A stretch of DNA of 64,000 nt, taken from Maritimibacter sp. (GTDB lineage: Bacteria; Pseudomonadota; Alphaproteobacteria; Rhodobacterales; Rhodobacteraceae). The translations under genes and the position numbers were made by a program. Below are positions 52,512 through 61,915 of this stretch, in pieces (the stretch's first letter is position 1; each line of letters opens with the position of its first letter). The notes below the pieces were generated by a model. That model was not told where the DNA came from, made no database searches, and worked only from the letters and a program-made list of their open reading frames with translations. The stretch is taken from positions 1,550,001-1,614,000 of the forward strand of contig CP051232.1 in assembly GCA_017792445.1 (NCBI GenBank). Direction: 5' to 3'.

Positions 52512-53075
52512 GTGTCCCACGCAGAAGACCACGAAGGCACGCGTCGCGACTTTCTGTACTACGCGACAGCCGGCGCCGGTGCGGTGACCGTCGGCGCGGC
52601 TGTCTGGCCGCTCGTCAACCAGATGAACCCCTCGGCCGACGTTCAGGCGCTCAGCTCGATCCGTGTCGACATCAGCGGCGTTGCGGAAGGCACCCAGCTG
52701 ACCGTCAAATGGCTCGGCAAGCCGGTCTTCATCCGGCACCGCACCGCGGACGAAATCGAAAGCGCGAACTCGGTCGACATCTCGTCGCTGCCCGACTCGA
52801 ACGCGCGGAACGCCAACCTCGCGGCCGACGCCGACGCATCCGACGCCAACCGCGCGCTGGACGGCGAAGAGAAGTGGCTTGTGATGATGGGCGTCTGCAC
52901 GCACCTCGGCTGCGTGCCGCTGGGCGACGGCGCCGGCGACTTCGGCGGGTGGTTCTGCCCCTGCCACGGCTCGCACTACGACGCCGCAGGCCGCATCCGC
53001 CGCGGCCCCGCGCCTGAAAACCTGCCGGTCCCGGTCGCCGCCTTCGACGGCGAGACGACCATCGTGCTCGGATAA
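52512..53075 (+). CDS. petA: Ubiquinol-cytochrome c reductase Rieske iron-sulfur subunit
   Basis: A 187-residue Rieske protein: Tat-type N-terminus [15 protein letters not shown] with a single helix, then the [2Fe-2S] ligands Cys129-Thr-His131-Leu-Gly-Cys134 and Cys149-Pro-Cys151-His152-Gly-Ser154. The start is GTG at 52512 with GGAGAAA 5-8 bases upstream. First gene of petABC; passes electrons from ubiquinol to cytochrome c1. Confidence 0.96.
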   Translation: MSHAEDHEGTRRDFLYYATAGAGAVTVGAAVWPLVNQMNPSADVQALSSIRVDISGVAEGTQLTVKWLGKPVFIRHRTADEIESANSVDISSLPDSNARNANLAADADASDANRALDGEEKWLVMMGVCTHLGCVPLGDGAGDFGGWFCPCHGSHYDAAGRIRRGPAPENLPVPVAAFDGETTIVLG

Positions 53076-53087
53076 GGGAGGAACAGC

Positions 53088-54425
53088 ATGTCCGGAATTC
53101 CCCACGACCATTACGAGCCGAAATCCGGCTTCGAGAAGTGGCTCGACAAGCGCCTCAAAGTCGTCGCGCTCGTCTATGACACCCTGATGATCCCCACGCC
53201 CAAGAACCTGAACTGGATGTGGATCTGGGGCATCGTCCTCGCCTTCTGCCTTGCGCTGCAGATCGGCACCGGCATCGTTCTGGCGATGCACTACACACCG
53301 CATGTCGACAACGCCTTCGCGTCGATCGAGCACATCATGCGCAACGTGAACGGCGGTCACATGATCCGCTACGTTCACATGAACGGCGCCTCGCTGTTCT
53401 TCTTCGCCGTCTACCTCCACATCTTCCGCGGTCTCTACTACGGCTCTTACAAGGCCCCGCGCGAGGTGACGTGGATCGTCGGCATGCTGATCTACCTGCT
53501 GATGATGGGCACCGCCTTCATGGGCTACGTGCTGCCGTGGGGCCAGATGTCGTTCTGGGGCGCCACCGTGATCACCGGCCTGTTCGGCGCGATCCCGTTC
53601 ATCGGCGAATCGATCCAGACCTGGCTGCTGGGCGGACCGGCCGTGGACAACGCCACGCTGAACCGCTTCTTCTCGCTGCACTATCTGCTGCCCTTCGTCA
53701 TCGCGGGCCTCGTGATCGTGCACATCTGGGCCTTCCACTCGACCGGCAACAACAACCCCACGGGTGTTGAAGTCCGCCGCACCTCGAAAGCCGAGGCGCA
53801 GAAGGACACGCTGCCGTTCTGGCCCTATTTCGTGATCAAGGACCTGTTCGCCCTGGCGATGGTCCTGGTGGTCTTCTTCGCGATCGTCGGCTTCATGCCC
53901 AACTACCTGGGCCACCCCGACAACTACATCGAGGCGAACCCGCTCGCGACGCCCGCCCACATCGTGCCCGAATGGTACTTCCTGCCGTTCTACGCGATCC
54001 TGCGCGCCTTCACCGGCGACGTCTGGGTGGTGATGTTCGCAAGCTGGATCACCGGCGGTATCGTCGACGCCAAGTTCTTCGGCGTGCTGGCGATGTTCGG
54101 CGCGATCGCGGTCATGGCGCTGGCGCCGTGGCTCGACACCTCGTCGGTCCGCTCGGGCAAGTACCGCCCGATGTTCAAGTGGTGGTTCTGGCTTCTGGCC
54201 ATCGACTTCGTCGTCCTGATGTGGGCCGGCGCGATGCCCGCGGAACCGCCCTACTCGACCATCTCGCTGATCGGGGCCACCTACTGGTTCGCCTACTTCC
54301 TGGTGATCCTGCCCCTGCTCGGCGTGATCGAGAAACCGCTGGCGCGTCCCGCGACCATCGAAGAGGACTTCGCCGAGCATTACCCGCAGTCCGATGCGTC
54401 GGGCGACGTGAAACCGGCCGAGTGA
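53088..54425 (+). CDS. petB: Cytochrome b of the bc1 complex
   Basis: A 445-residue membrane protein with eight helices. Heme ligands are His pairs in [35 protein letters not shown] and [21 protein letters not shown]. The Qo-site [13 protein letters not shown] and [20 protein letters not shown] are present. Full length for the alphaproteobacterial type. Twelve bases downstream of petA. Confidence 0.97.
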   Translation: MSGIPHDHYEPKSGFEKWLDKRLKVVALVYDTLMIPTPKNLNWMWIWGIVLAFCLALQIGTGIVLAMHYTPHVDNAFASIEHIMRNVNGGHMIRYVHMNGASLFFFAVYLHIFRGLYYGSYKAPREVTWIVGMLIYLLMMGTAFMGYVLPWGQMSFWGATVITGLFGAIPFIGESIQTWLLGGPAVDNATLNRFFSLHYLLPFVIAGLVIVHIWAFHSTGNNNPTGVEVRRTSKAEAQKDTLPFWPYFVIKDLFALAMVLVVFFAIVGFMPNYLGHPDNYIEANPLATPAHIVPEWYFLPFYAILRAFTGDVWVVMFASWITGGIVDAKFFGVLAMFGAIAVMALAPWLDTSSVRSGKYRPMFKWWFWLLAIDFVVLMWAGAMPAEPPYSTISLIGATYWFAYFLVILPLLGVIEKPLARPATIEEDFAEHYPQSDASGDVKPAE

Positions 54426-54433
54426 GAAAGGCG

Positions 54434-55306
54434 ATGAAGATGATCCAAGCCAAAACCCTTTCCGCCGCCGCGCTCGCCGCGCTTCTGGGCCTGACGCCGC
54501 TTGCCGGCTGGGCCCAGGAGGACCACGGGGAAGAGGACAGCCACGCCGCCGAGGAAGAGCACGCGGATGCGTCTCATGCCGAAGGGCACACGACCGACTA
54601 CGCCTTCTCGTTCGAGGGTCCGTTCGGCGCCTACGACCAGTTCCAGCTGCAACGCGGCCTGCAGATCTACACCGAGGTCTGCTCCGCCTGCCACGGGCTG
54701 CAGTACGTGCCGCTGCGCACCCTGCATGACGAGGGCGGTGTCGGTCTTCCCGAGGATCAGGTCCGCGCATATGCGGCCCAGAACTTCGAGGTCTACGACG
54801 CCGAGCTGGACGACTACCGTCCCGCAACTCCGACCGACCACTTCCCGGCGAACACCTCGGTCGGCGCGCCCGACCTGTCGCTGATGGCAAAGGGCCGCGC
54901 GGGCTTCCACGGCCCCTACGGCACCGGCATCAGCCAGTTCGTCAACGGCATGGGCGGCGCCGAGTACATCGCCTCGATCCTGACCGGCTACACCGGCGAG
55001 GAGAAAGTCGAAGCCGGCGTGACCCTGTACGAGAACACCGCCTTCCCGGGTGGCTGGATCGGCATGGCCCCGCCGCTTTACGGAGAGGATGTCGACTTCG
55101 AGGACGGCGCACCCAATGACATCGCAGCCGAGGCGCAGGACGTCGCGGCCTTCCTGATGTGGGCGGCGGAACCGAAGATGATGGCCCGCAAGCAGGCCGG
55201 CTTCACCGCCGTGATCTTCCTGATCCTGCTGACCTCGCTGCTGTACCTGACCAACAAGCGGCTGTGGAAGCCGGTCAAGAAGGGCGGCACCACGCCTGCC
55301 GAGTGA
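54434..55306 (+). CDS. petC: Cytochrome c1 of the bc1 complex
   Basis: A 290-residue protein with a signal peptide (about 1-27, ending GWA), heme c motif Cys83-Ser-Ala-Cys86-His87, axial Met in [10 protein letters not shown], and a C-terminal membrane anchor ([20 protein letters not shown]). After the signal peptide is an acidic, His-rich stretch (about residues 29-52, [20 protein letters not shown]) not needed for the fold. Last gene of petABC, followed by a strong terminator. Confidence 0.96.
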   Translation: MKMIQAKTLSAAALAALLGLTPLAGWAQEDHGEEDSHAAEEEHADASHAEGHTTDYAFSFEGPFGAYDQFQLQRGLQIYTEVCSACHGLQYVPLRTLHDEGGVGLPEDQVRAYAAQNFEVYDAELDDYRPATPTDHFPANTSVGAPDLSLMAKGRAGFHGPYGTGISQFVNGMGGAEYIASILTGYTGEEKVEAGVTLYENTAFPGGWIGMAPPLYGEDVDFEDGAPNDIAAEAQDVAAFLMWAAEPKMMARKQAGFTAVIFLILLTSLLYLTNKRLWKPVKKGGTTPAE

Positions 55307-55328
55307 TCCGGCCCGCACGAAACACCGA

Positions 55329-55362
55329 AACGCCCGCCCTCACCGGCGGGCGTTTTGCTTTG
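55329..55362 (+). terminator. Rho-independent terminator of the petABC operon
   Basis: A perfect 10-bp stem (AACGCCCGCC / GGCGGGCGTT) with a 6-base loop is followed by TTGCTTT, 22 bases after the petC stop. Confidence 0.9.
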
Positions 55363-55402
55363 GTGGACACCGGACGGAAGGCGCCGGTTCTCTGCAAAGC
55401 CG

Positions 55403-55464
55403 CTTCTTCTCTTCTCAAATACCTCGGGGGAGTCGCGCATGGCGCGACGGGGGCAGAGCCCCTG
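55403..55464 (+). repeat. Dispersed double-hairpin element, copy 2
   Basis: The second copy of the element at 51413-51474, same orientation: CTTCTTCTCTT, AAATACCTCGGGGGA, then GTCGCGC-atg-GCGCGAC and GGGGGC-aga-GCCCC. The two copies differ at a handful of positions. It lies between petC and the convergent thiQ. Confidence 0.85.
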
Positions 55465-55468
55465 CCCG

Positions 55469-56167
55469 TTAGCCTTCCCCGAGATACGCCCGCAGCGTCT
55501 CTGGCGGGGCGTCGAACAGCGCGGCTGTCTCGGTCGGCGCGGCGGCCATGCCATCGGCGACCAGCACCGTTTCGCCCCCCAGCCGCAGCGCGTCGCGGGG
55601 CTCGTGCGTGACCATCAGGACCGTCGCGCCTGTTTCGGCGGCGACGTCGCGCACCAGACCCAGCATCTCGGCCCGCAGCGCGGGACCGAGGGCGGCGAAG
55701 GGTTCGTCCAGCAGCATCAGCGGCCGCGCCCTCAGCAGTACCCGCGCCAGCGCCACGCGGCTTTGCTGCCCGCCCGACAGGGCCGCGGGTTTTCGTGCGC
55801 CCAGGCCCTGAAGTCCGACGCGTCCAAGGCTGTCCTCGACCCGCCGCCATCCCGCGCGGTCCAGCTTCAGCCCCGGCGACAGGCCCAGACCGACGTTCTG
55901 CGCGACCGTCAGGTGCGGGAACAGGTTGTTGTCCTGAAACACGATCGACAGCGGCCGCGCGCCCGGCTCCAGCGGCGACAGGTCTTTCCCGTCCCACAGC
56001 ACCCGTCCCGAGCTTGGCGGGAAGAACCCCGCGATCACGGACAGCAACGTCGACTTGCCCGCACCGGACGGGCCCACGACCGGCACCAGCGCCCCGGCCC
56101 GGACGGACCAGTCGGCGGCAAGGCGGAACGCGCCCTGCTCGATCACCACACCCTCAAGCGTCAGCAC
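55469..56167 (-). CDS. thiQ: Thiamine ABC transporter ATP-binding protein
   Basis: A 232-residue ATPase with Walker A GPSGAGKST, Q-loop VFQDNNLFPHLT, signature LSGGQQSRVALARVLL, Walker B LMLLDEPFAAL and H-loop THEP. The start is GTG at 56167, overlapping the end of thiP by 14 bases. It energises import of thiamine or its phosphates with ThiP and ThiB. Confidence 0.92.
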   Translation of the reverse strand: MLTLEGVVIEQGAFRLAADWSVRAGALVPVVGPSGAGKSTLLSVIAGFFPPSSGRVLWDGKDLSPLEPGARPLSIVFQDNNLFPHLTVAQNVGLGLSPGLKLDRAGWRRVEDSLGRVGLQGLGARKPAALSGGQQSRVALARVLLRARPLMLLDEPFAALGPALRAEMLGLVRDVAAETGATVLMVTHEPRDALRLGGETVLVADGMAAAPTETAALFDAPPETLRAYLGEG

Positions 56168-57743
56168 GCATCCGCCCCCCGCGGTCGAAAATCCAGAACA
56201 GCGCAAGGCTGCATGCCAGCAGCAGCAGCGCCGTCGAGGCCGCCTGCTCCATCCGGTAGCTGCCCATCAGCGCGTAAAGCTGCATCGGCAGCGTCACCTG
56301 CCCCGGATCGGCGAACAGCGCGATTACGCCAAGATCGCCCATCGACAGCGCCGCCGCCAGCCCGGCGGCAAATCCCATGGGCCGCGCCAGCGCGGGCAGT
56401 ACCATGTACCGCATCCGCGCCCATCCCCGCATCCCCAAGGACGAAGCCAGCGGCCCGCGTACCGTTTCGACCTCGGCCAGCGCGGGCGCGATGGCGCGAT
56501 AGGCGAAGGGCAGGCTCATCAGCGCATTGACCAGCGCGGTGATCGGCAGCGCCAGCCGCACCGGGTCGGCGAAGGGGTAGACCAGCAGGAACAGCCCCGT
56601 CCCGATCACCAGCGGAGACACCGCGATCGACAGCGAGGCCAGCGCCTCGGTTCCGCCCGCCACAAGACCCCGCGCCCGCTGCGCCATCAGGGCCAGCGAC
56701 AGGGCCAGCGCCAGCGTCAACATCACCGAACACAGCGCGACGACCAGGGACCGGAACGTCGCCTGCAGCACCGAGGGCGGCAACGACAGCAGCCCCGGCG
56801 CGCCCCGGATCACGATCAACGCCAAGGGCGTCAGCAGGAACAGCGCCGCCAGCAGGATCGCCGCGGCGTCCAGCGCCCGCAGCCCCGGTGTGGCAATGCC
56901 CCAGCGCTCAACCACCCGGCCCAGCCCGCCGCCAAGCCCCGAAGGCAGGCTGACCCGCCACACCGCCACCGCCGCGACCGCGCAGATGCCGAACTGGATC
57001 AGCGACAGCAGTGCCGCGCGGCCAAGATCGAATTCGAACCGGAACGCCTGATAGATCGCCAGCTCGACCGTGGTGCCGCGCGGGCCGCCGCCCAGCGTCA
57101 AAGCGACCGCGAAGCTGGTGGTGCAGACCAGGAAGATTACAAGAAATGCGCCCGGCACCACGGCGCGCAGCATCGGCCATTCCAGCCGCCGGAACACCTC
57201 GCGCGGGCCCATGCCAAGCGAGGCGGCAAGCCGGAAGCGCTCGGCCGGGATCGCCAGCCAGCCTTGCAGGATCAGGCGCACCGCCAGCGGCATGTTGAAG
57301 AACACATGAGCCAGCACGACTCCGTGCAGCCCGTAGATGTGGATCGGTCCCAGCCCGACCCAGCCCAGCGCGGTGCTCAGGATGCCGCTGCGCCCGAAAA
57401 CGGCCAGCAGCCCCAAGACCGCGACGATGGTCGGCAGGATGAATGGCGCGCCCAGCAGCGTGACCAGCAGCACACGGCCCGGAAACCGCCGCCGCGCCAA
57501 TGCGCGCGCGACGGGCACCGCCAGCAGCACGCTGAACACGGCCGACAGCACCGCCTGTATCAGCGTGAACCGGATCGCGGCCCAGTCCGCCGGGCCAAGG
57601 CTGGGCCCGCCGTCGGCCCGAAGCGCCACTGCGACCAGCGTGCCAAGCGTCAAGGCCGCGACGACAAGCGCCGCGGCTCCGCCTGCGATCCGGATCACCG
57701 GGTGTCTCGCCCGGCCGGTCACCGGGCCAAAGCGGCCAGCCAT
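56154..57743 (-). CDS. thiP: Thiamine ABC transporter permease
   Basis: A 529-residue permease of the fused two-domain type, with about 12 helices and two EAA loops (AASLGMGPREVFRRLEWPML and ASSLGMRGWARMRYMVLPAL). This doubled structure is typical of ThiP. It starts at the ATG at 57743, overlapping thiB by 25 bases. Confidence 0.93.
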   Translation of the reverse strand: MAGRFGPVTGRARHPVIRIAGGAAALVVAALTLGTLVAVALRADGGPSLGPADWAAIRFTLIQAVLSAVFSVLLAVPVARALARRRFPGRVLLVTLLGAPFILPTIVAVLGLLAVFGRSGILSTALGWVGLGPIHIYGLHGVVLAHVFFNMPLAVRLILQGWLAIPAERFRLAASLGMGPREVFRRLEWPMLRAVVPGAFLVIFLVCTTSFAVALTLGGGPRGTTVELAIYQAFRFEFDLGRAALLSLIQFGICAVAAVAVWRVSLPSGLGGGLGRVVERWGIATPGLRALDAAAILLAALFLLTPLALIVIRGAPGLLSLPPSVLQATFRSLVVALCSVMLTLALALSLALMAQRARGLVAGGTEALASLSIAVSPLVIGTGLFLLVYPFADPVRLALPITALVNALMSLPFAYRAIAPALAEVETVRGPLASSLGMRGWARMRYMVLPALARPMGFAAGLAAALSMGDLGVIALFADPGQVTLPMQLYALMGSYRMEQAASTALLLLACSLALFWIFDRGGRMRADA

Positions 57744-58708
57744 TTCTGCATGGCCGTCTCGCGCTCGCCGTCCGCCTCGTCCGCCGGGAACAGCAGCGCG
57801 GTTTCGGGCGTCACGAGTCCGTCGAAGCCATCGGCCAGACCGCCCTCGGGCATCACCGCCGGGTACATCCAGTTCGTCTCGGGGATCACCGACTGGAAAC
57901 CTTCGGTCAGCATGAAGGCAAGGAAGGCGTCCGCCAGTTCCGGCTGGTCGGTGTTCGCCAGCTTCCCGGCGACTTCGACCTGCAGGTAATGCCCCTCGGC
58001 GAACGGTGCGGCGGCCTTGGTATCGTCGCCCTCTGCGATGATGTGGTAGGCCGGAGACGTCGTATAGCTCAGCACCATGTCCGCCTCGCCATCAAGGAAC
58101 AGGCCGTAGGCCTCGGACCATCCGGCGGTGACGGTCAGGATGTTCGCCGCCATCGCTTCCCACCACGCCTGCGCATCGTCTCCGAACGCCGCTTCGACCC
58201 ACATCAGCAGGCCAAGGCCGGGGGTCGAGGTACGCGGATCCTGGATGATCACGGTCAGGTCGCTTTCCGCCAGCGCCGTCAGGCTGGCCGGCGGGGTCTC
58301 AAGCTTGGTCCTGTCGTAGACGAACGCGAAATAGCCCCAGTCATAGGGCAGGAACAGCGGGTCGTCCCACGCCACCGGCAGGGCCAGCCCGTCCGGCGAA
58401 ACCCCGTGTTCCGCGAACAGGCCCGTTGCGGCCGCGTCGGCGGTCAGGTTGGTGTCGAGGCCAAGGATCACGTCCGCATCCGACCGCTCGCCTTCCAGCT
58501 TCACCCGCGCCAGCAGCGACGCGCCGTCGCCCGAGGCCACAAGTTGCAGGTCGCAGCCGCAGGTTTCCTCGAACGCCGCCTCGATCTGCGGGCCGGGGCC
58601 CCATTCCGACACGAAGCTGTCGTAGGTCAGCACACGCAGCACCGGCGTATCCTGTGCAATGGCGGGGTGGGCAAGGACCGCAAGCGCGGCGATGGCGGGA
58701 AGTTTCAT
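57719..58708 (-). CDS. thiB: Thiamine-binding periplasmic protein
   Basis: A 329-residue binding protein with signal peptide (about 1-18, ending AIA) and ThiB motifs VLRVLTYDSFVSEWGPGP, DVILGLDTNL, PYDWGYFAFVYD and SYTTSPAYH. AGAGGAGGA lies 6 bases before the ATG at 58708. A CGC disulfide-like pair (ETCGCDLQLV) is conserved in the family. First gene of thiBPQ, downstream of a TPP riboswitch. Confidence 0.95.
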   Translation of the reverse strand: MKLPAIAALAVLAHPAIAQDTPVLRVLTYDSFVSEWGPGPQIEAAFEETCGCDLQLVASGDGASLLARVKLEGERSDADVILGLDTNLTADAAATGLFAEHGVSPDGLALPVAWDDPLFLPYDWGYFAFVYDRTKLETPPASLTALAESDLTVIIQDPRTSTPGLGLLMWVEAAFGDDAQAWWEAMAANILTVTAGWSEAYGLFLDGEADMVLSYTTSPAYHIIAEGDDTKAAAPFAEGHYLQVEVAGKLANTDQPELADAFLAFMLTEGFQSVIPETNWMYPAVMPEGGLADGFDGLVTPETALLFPADEADGERETAMQKWLAALAR

Positions 58709-58749
58709 GGCATTCCTCCTCTGTGACGGGCGGGTCAGGATAGAGGCTG

Positions 58750-58845
58750 AGCCGTTCACCTTCCCTCCGCCGGTATGAGCCGGTTCAGGTTCAACGGGTC
58801 CGCTGTCGCGTCTCAGCCCGAATGGGCACCCCGAGGTACGCTCAG
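58750..58845 (-). promoter_or_regulatory. TPP (THI-box) riboswitch
   Basis: The minus strand shows the aptamer core: CTCGGGGTGCCC, GGGCTGAGA, ACCCGTTGAACCTGAACCGG and CATACCGGCGGAGGGAAGGT. It lies 45 bases upstream of thiB. Thiamine pyrophosphate should repress the transporter operon, probably by hiding the ribosome site. Ends approximate. Confidence 0.96.
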
Positions 58846-58924
58846 ACCTAGGGCCAACGCACGGGTTTGGCAAGCCAACCGCGAACGGGCCGCCAACTGC
58901 TTGGTTCTGAAAGAAACTCCGTTC

Positions 58925-58955
58925 TTGACCTCAACCTAGGTTGAGGCGGCATCCT
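58925..58955 (+). promoter_or_regulatory. SoxR/MerR-type promoter with 18-bp dyad
   Basis: TTGACC (58925-58930), a 19-base spacer and CATCCT form a promoter with the over-long spacing activated by MerR-family regulators. The spacer carries the perfect palindrome CCTCAACCTAGGTTGAGG (58929-58946). SoxR boxes have the form CCTCAA-N6-TTGAGG. It precedes a flavin reductase and an efflux gene, typical SoxR targets. Confidence 0.72.
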
Positions 58956-58988
58956 GCGCAGCGATTCAGAAATCGGAAGGAACCGACA

Positions 58989-59570
58989 ATGCAAGACACA
59001 CTGAGAATCGCCGTCGTTCAGGGCAGCATCCGCGAAGGCCGCTTCAACGACACCGTCACCCGCTGGACGGTCGACGGGCTGTCGCGTCACGGCTTCGACA
59101 CCACGGTCATCGACCCCCGCGACCCGGCGCTGCTGCCGATCCAGATCGGCGAGACCTCCGCCGCCGATGTTTTTCGAGACCGGATCGCCGGCATCGACGG
59201 CTTCGTCATCGTGACCCCCGAGTACAACCACGCCGCGCCCGGACCGCTGAAAACGCTGATCGACAGCACCAAGGACGAATGGGCCGCGCGGGCGGTGGGC
59301 TTTGTCTCGTACGGGGGCGTATCGGGCGGCTTGCGCGCGGTGGAAAGCCTGCGGCCGGTCTTCGCGGAACTGCGCGCCGTGACGATCCGCGAAACGATCA
59401 GCTTCGCATCGCCGTGGTCCAGGTTCTCCGAAGCGGCGCGGATCGTCGCGCCAGAGGACGCAGCGTCAACCGATGCCGCGATGGACACCTTCGCCGACGA
59501 CCTTACATGGTGGGCGCATGCGCTGCGGGACGCCCGCCTTGCGCGACCATACCGACAGAAAGCCGCCTGA
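58989..59570 (+). CDS. NADPH-dependent FMN reductase family protein
   Basis: A 193-residue flavodoxin-like protein: VVQGSIREGRFNDTVTRW (flavin phosphate loop) and GFVIVTPEYNHAAPGPLKTL followed by IDS, the hallmark of NADPH-dependent FMN or quinone reductases. The ATG at 58989 follows GGAAGGAA. The MFS gene overlaps its stop (TGATG). With the SoxR-type box upstream it probably detoxifies redox-active compounds. Confidence 0.92.
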   Translation: MQDTLRIAVVQGSIREGRFNDTVTRWTVDGLSRHGFDTTVIDPRDPALLPIQIGETSAADVFRDRIAGIDGFVIVTPEYNHAAPGPLKTLIDSTKDEWAARAVGFVSYGGVSGGLRAVESLRPVFAELRAVTIRETISFASPWSRFSEAARIVAPEDAASTDAAMDTFADDLTWWAHALRDARLARPYRQKAA

Positions 59571-60751
59571 TGGATCTTCTCCGCGACCCGCGCGCGATCG
59601 CGCTGCTATTGGCAGCGTCGATCACGATCATGTCCAACGCCACGATCAGCCCGTCGCTGCCGGGGATCGAGGCGATGTACGCCGACACGCCCAACGCGGG
59701 GCTGCTGACCCGGTTGCTGGTGACGGCGCCGGCGTTGCTGATCGCCATCGCCGCGCCCTTCGCGGGCATGGCGGCGGACCGGTTCGGGCGCAAGCGGCAG
59801 TTGCTGGTGGGTGTCATCCTGTTCGCCATCGCGGGCAGCGCCGGGCTTTGGCTGAACAGTCTCTACGCCGTGCTTGCAAGCCGCCTGATCCTTGGCCTTG
59901 CCGTGGCCGCGGTGATGACCGCGCAGGCGGCGCTGCTGGGCGACATCTTCTCGGGGCCCGACCGGGGCCGGTTCATGGGCCTTCAGATGTCGGCGGTGAA
60001 CTTCGGTGGCTTCATCTTCATCAGTCTCGCGGGCTGGCTGGCCGGGCTGAACGCGCTGTATCCCTTCGCTCTGTACGCGGTCGCGGCACTGTACCTGCCA
60101 TTCCTTTGGAAGGCGCTGCCCGACACGCGCGGCGGCCCCGCGCCGGAACACGGCCCCGCCTCGGGCGATGGCGAGGCGAACTGGCTTGCGGTGCTGTGCT
60201 TCGTCATCTTCCTGTGCGGGCTGGCTTTCGTGCTGTTCTACGTGATGCCTACGCAGGTGCCCTATTACCTTGCCGCCAACGGGCATACCGACCCGTCGAT
60301 GGCCGGTCTCGTGATGGCCTGCGTCGTGCTGGCGGCGGGCGTCGCCTCGTTGTTCTTCGGCCCGATCCGCATGCGGCTTGGCCGCGGTGGCACCCCCGCG
60401 CTGGGGTTCGCGATCATGGCCGTCGGCTTCTTCGTGCTTCAGGTCGTCCACGCGATCCCGGTCTACTGCGCCGGCGCGCTGCTGGTGGGCGCGGGCGTCG
60501 GGCTGGTGATGCCCAATTTCGTCGCCATCGCGCTGGACGTCGCGCCTCCGAACCACCGGGGCGCCGTCAGCGGCGCGATCACCACCGCGATCTTCCTTGG
60601 CCAGTTCATCTCGCCGATCGTCAGCCAGCCGGTGATCGACACCTTCGGCTATGACATCGCGTTCGAGGCGACGGCGGTCGTGCTTCTGATCATCGTCCCG
60701 GCGGTGTTCTTCGGCCTGCGGCGGCCGCGCCGCGAACTGGCGGGGGCCTGA
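59570..60751 (+). CDS. MFS efflux transporter
   Basis: A 393-residue major facilitator protein with about 12 helices. The A motif GMAADRFGRKRQLLVG lies between helices 2 and 3, and a drug-antiporter-like ASRLILGLAVAAVMTAQAAL follows. Starts within the FMN reductase stop. Co-control by the SoxR-type site suggests export of redox-cycling or antibiotic-like compounds; substrate not determined. Confidence 0.9.
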   Translation: MDLLRDPRAIALLLAASITIMSNATISPSLPGIEAMYADTPNAGLLTRLLVTAPALLIAIAAPFAGMAADRFGRKRQLLVGVILFAIAGSAGLWLNSLYAVLASRLILGLAVAAVMTAQAALLGDIFSGPDRGRFMGLQMSAVNFGGFIFISLAGWLAGLNALYPFALYAVAALYLPFLWKALPDTRGGPAPEHGPASGDGEANWLAVLCFVIFLCGLAFVLFYVMPTQVPYYLAANGHTDPSMAGLVMACVVLAAGVASLFFGPIRMRLGRGGTPALGFAIMAVGFFVLQVVHAIPVYCAGALLVGAGVGLVMPNFVAIALDVAPPNHRGAVSGAITTAIFLGQFISPIVSQPVIDTFGYDIAFEATAVVLLIIVPAVFFGLRRPRRELAGA

Positions 60752-60811
60752 TCCGGCCCCTTCCAAATCCGCCGCGCCGCGTCTAAACCGCGCTTACGCG
60801 GAGGGACGCCA

Positions 60812-61915
60812 ATGAGTTTCAACACGTTCGGACACCTGTTCCGGGTCACCACCTGGGGCGAAAGCCACGGACCGGCGCTTGGCGCGACCGTCGACGGCTG
60901 CCCGCCGGGCGTGCCGCTGGAAGCGTCGATGCTGCAGCACTGGCTGGACCGGCGCAAACCCGGCCAGAACAAGTACACCACGCAGCGGCGCGAGCCCGAC
61001 GAGGTCGAGATCCTGTCCGGCGTGTTCGAGGGCAAGACGACCGGCACCCCGATCCAGCTGATGATCCGCAACACGGACCAGCGGTCGAAGGACTATGGCG
61101 ACATCGCGCAGAAGTTCCGCCCCGGTCACGCCGACATCACCTATTGGCAGAAATACGGGATCCGCGACTATCGCGGCGGCGGGCGGTCCTCGGCGCGCGA
61201 GACGGCGGCCCGTGTCGCCGCCGGTGGCGTCGCGCGCGAGGCGATCAAGGCGCTGCTGCCCGGTGCCGAGATCCGCGGCTACATGACCCGCATGGGAACG
61301 CACGGCATCGACCGGGCGAATTTCGACGCAGCCGAGATCGACAACAACCCGTTCTGGGTGCCCGACGCGACCGCCGCCGGGACGTGGGCGGACTATCTCG
61401 ACGGGCTGCGCAAATCCGGCAGCTCGGTCGGCGCGGTGATCGAGGTCGTGGCAAACGGCTTCCCCGCCGGGCTAGGTGCGCCAGTCTACGGCAAACTGGA
61501 TACCGAACTGGCCGCCGCGATGATGTCGATCAACGCCGTGAAGGGCGTTGAAATCGGCGAGGGCATGGCCGCCGCCGAACTGACGGGCGAGGCCAACGCC
61601 GACGAGATCTACATGGGCAACGACGGCCAGCCCCGGTTCAGCTCGAACCACGCGGGCGGCATCCTTGGCGGCATCTCGACCGGGCAGGAGATCGTCGTGC
61701 GCTTCGCGGTGAAACCCACCAGCTCGATCCTGACCACTCGCAAGACCATCGACCTTGACGGCAACGAGACCGAGATCATCACCAAGGGCCGGCACGATCC
61801 CTGCGTTGGCATCCGCGCCGTGCCGGTGGGCGAGGCGATGATGGCCTGCGTCTTGCTGGACCACATCCTTCTGGATCGCGGCCAGACGGGCGGCGTTCGC
61901 GGGCCCATCGGCTGA
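60812..61915 (+). CDS. aroC: Chorismate synthase
   Basis: A 367-residue enzyme with all three family signatures: [18 protein letters not shown], the central [20 protein letters not shown] followed by [12 protein letters not shown], and the C-terminal [20 protein letters not shown]. It converts EPSP to chorismate with reduced FMN. The AEC transporter gene begins at the base after its stop. Confidence 0.97.
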   Translation: MSFNTFGHLFRVTTWGESHGPALGATVDGCPPGVPLEASMLQHWLDRRKPGQNKYTTQRREPDEVEILSGVFEGKTTGTPIQLMIRNTDQRSKDYGDIAQKFRPGHADITYWQKYGIRDYRGGGRSSARETAARVAAGGVAREAIKALLPGAEIRGYMTRMGTHGIDRANFDAAEIDNNPFWVPDATAAGTWADYLDGLRKSGSSVGAVIEVVANGFPAGLGAPVYGKLDTELAAAMMSINAVKGVEIGEGMAAAELTGEANADEIYMGNDGQPRFSSNHAGGILGGISTGQEIVVRFAVKPTSSILTTRKTIDLDGNETEIITKGRHDPCVGIRAVPVGEAMMACVLLDHILLDRGQTGGVRGPIG

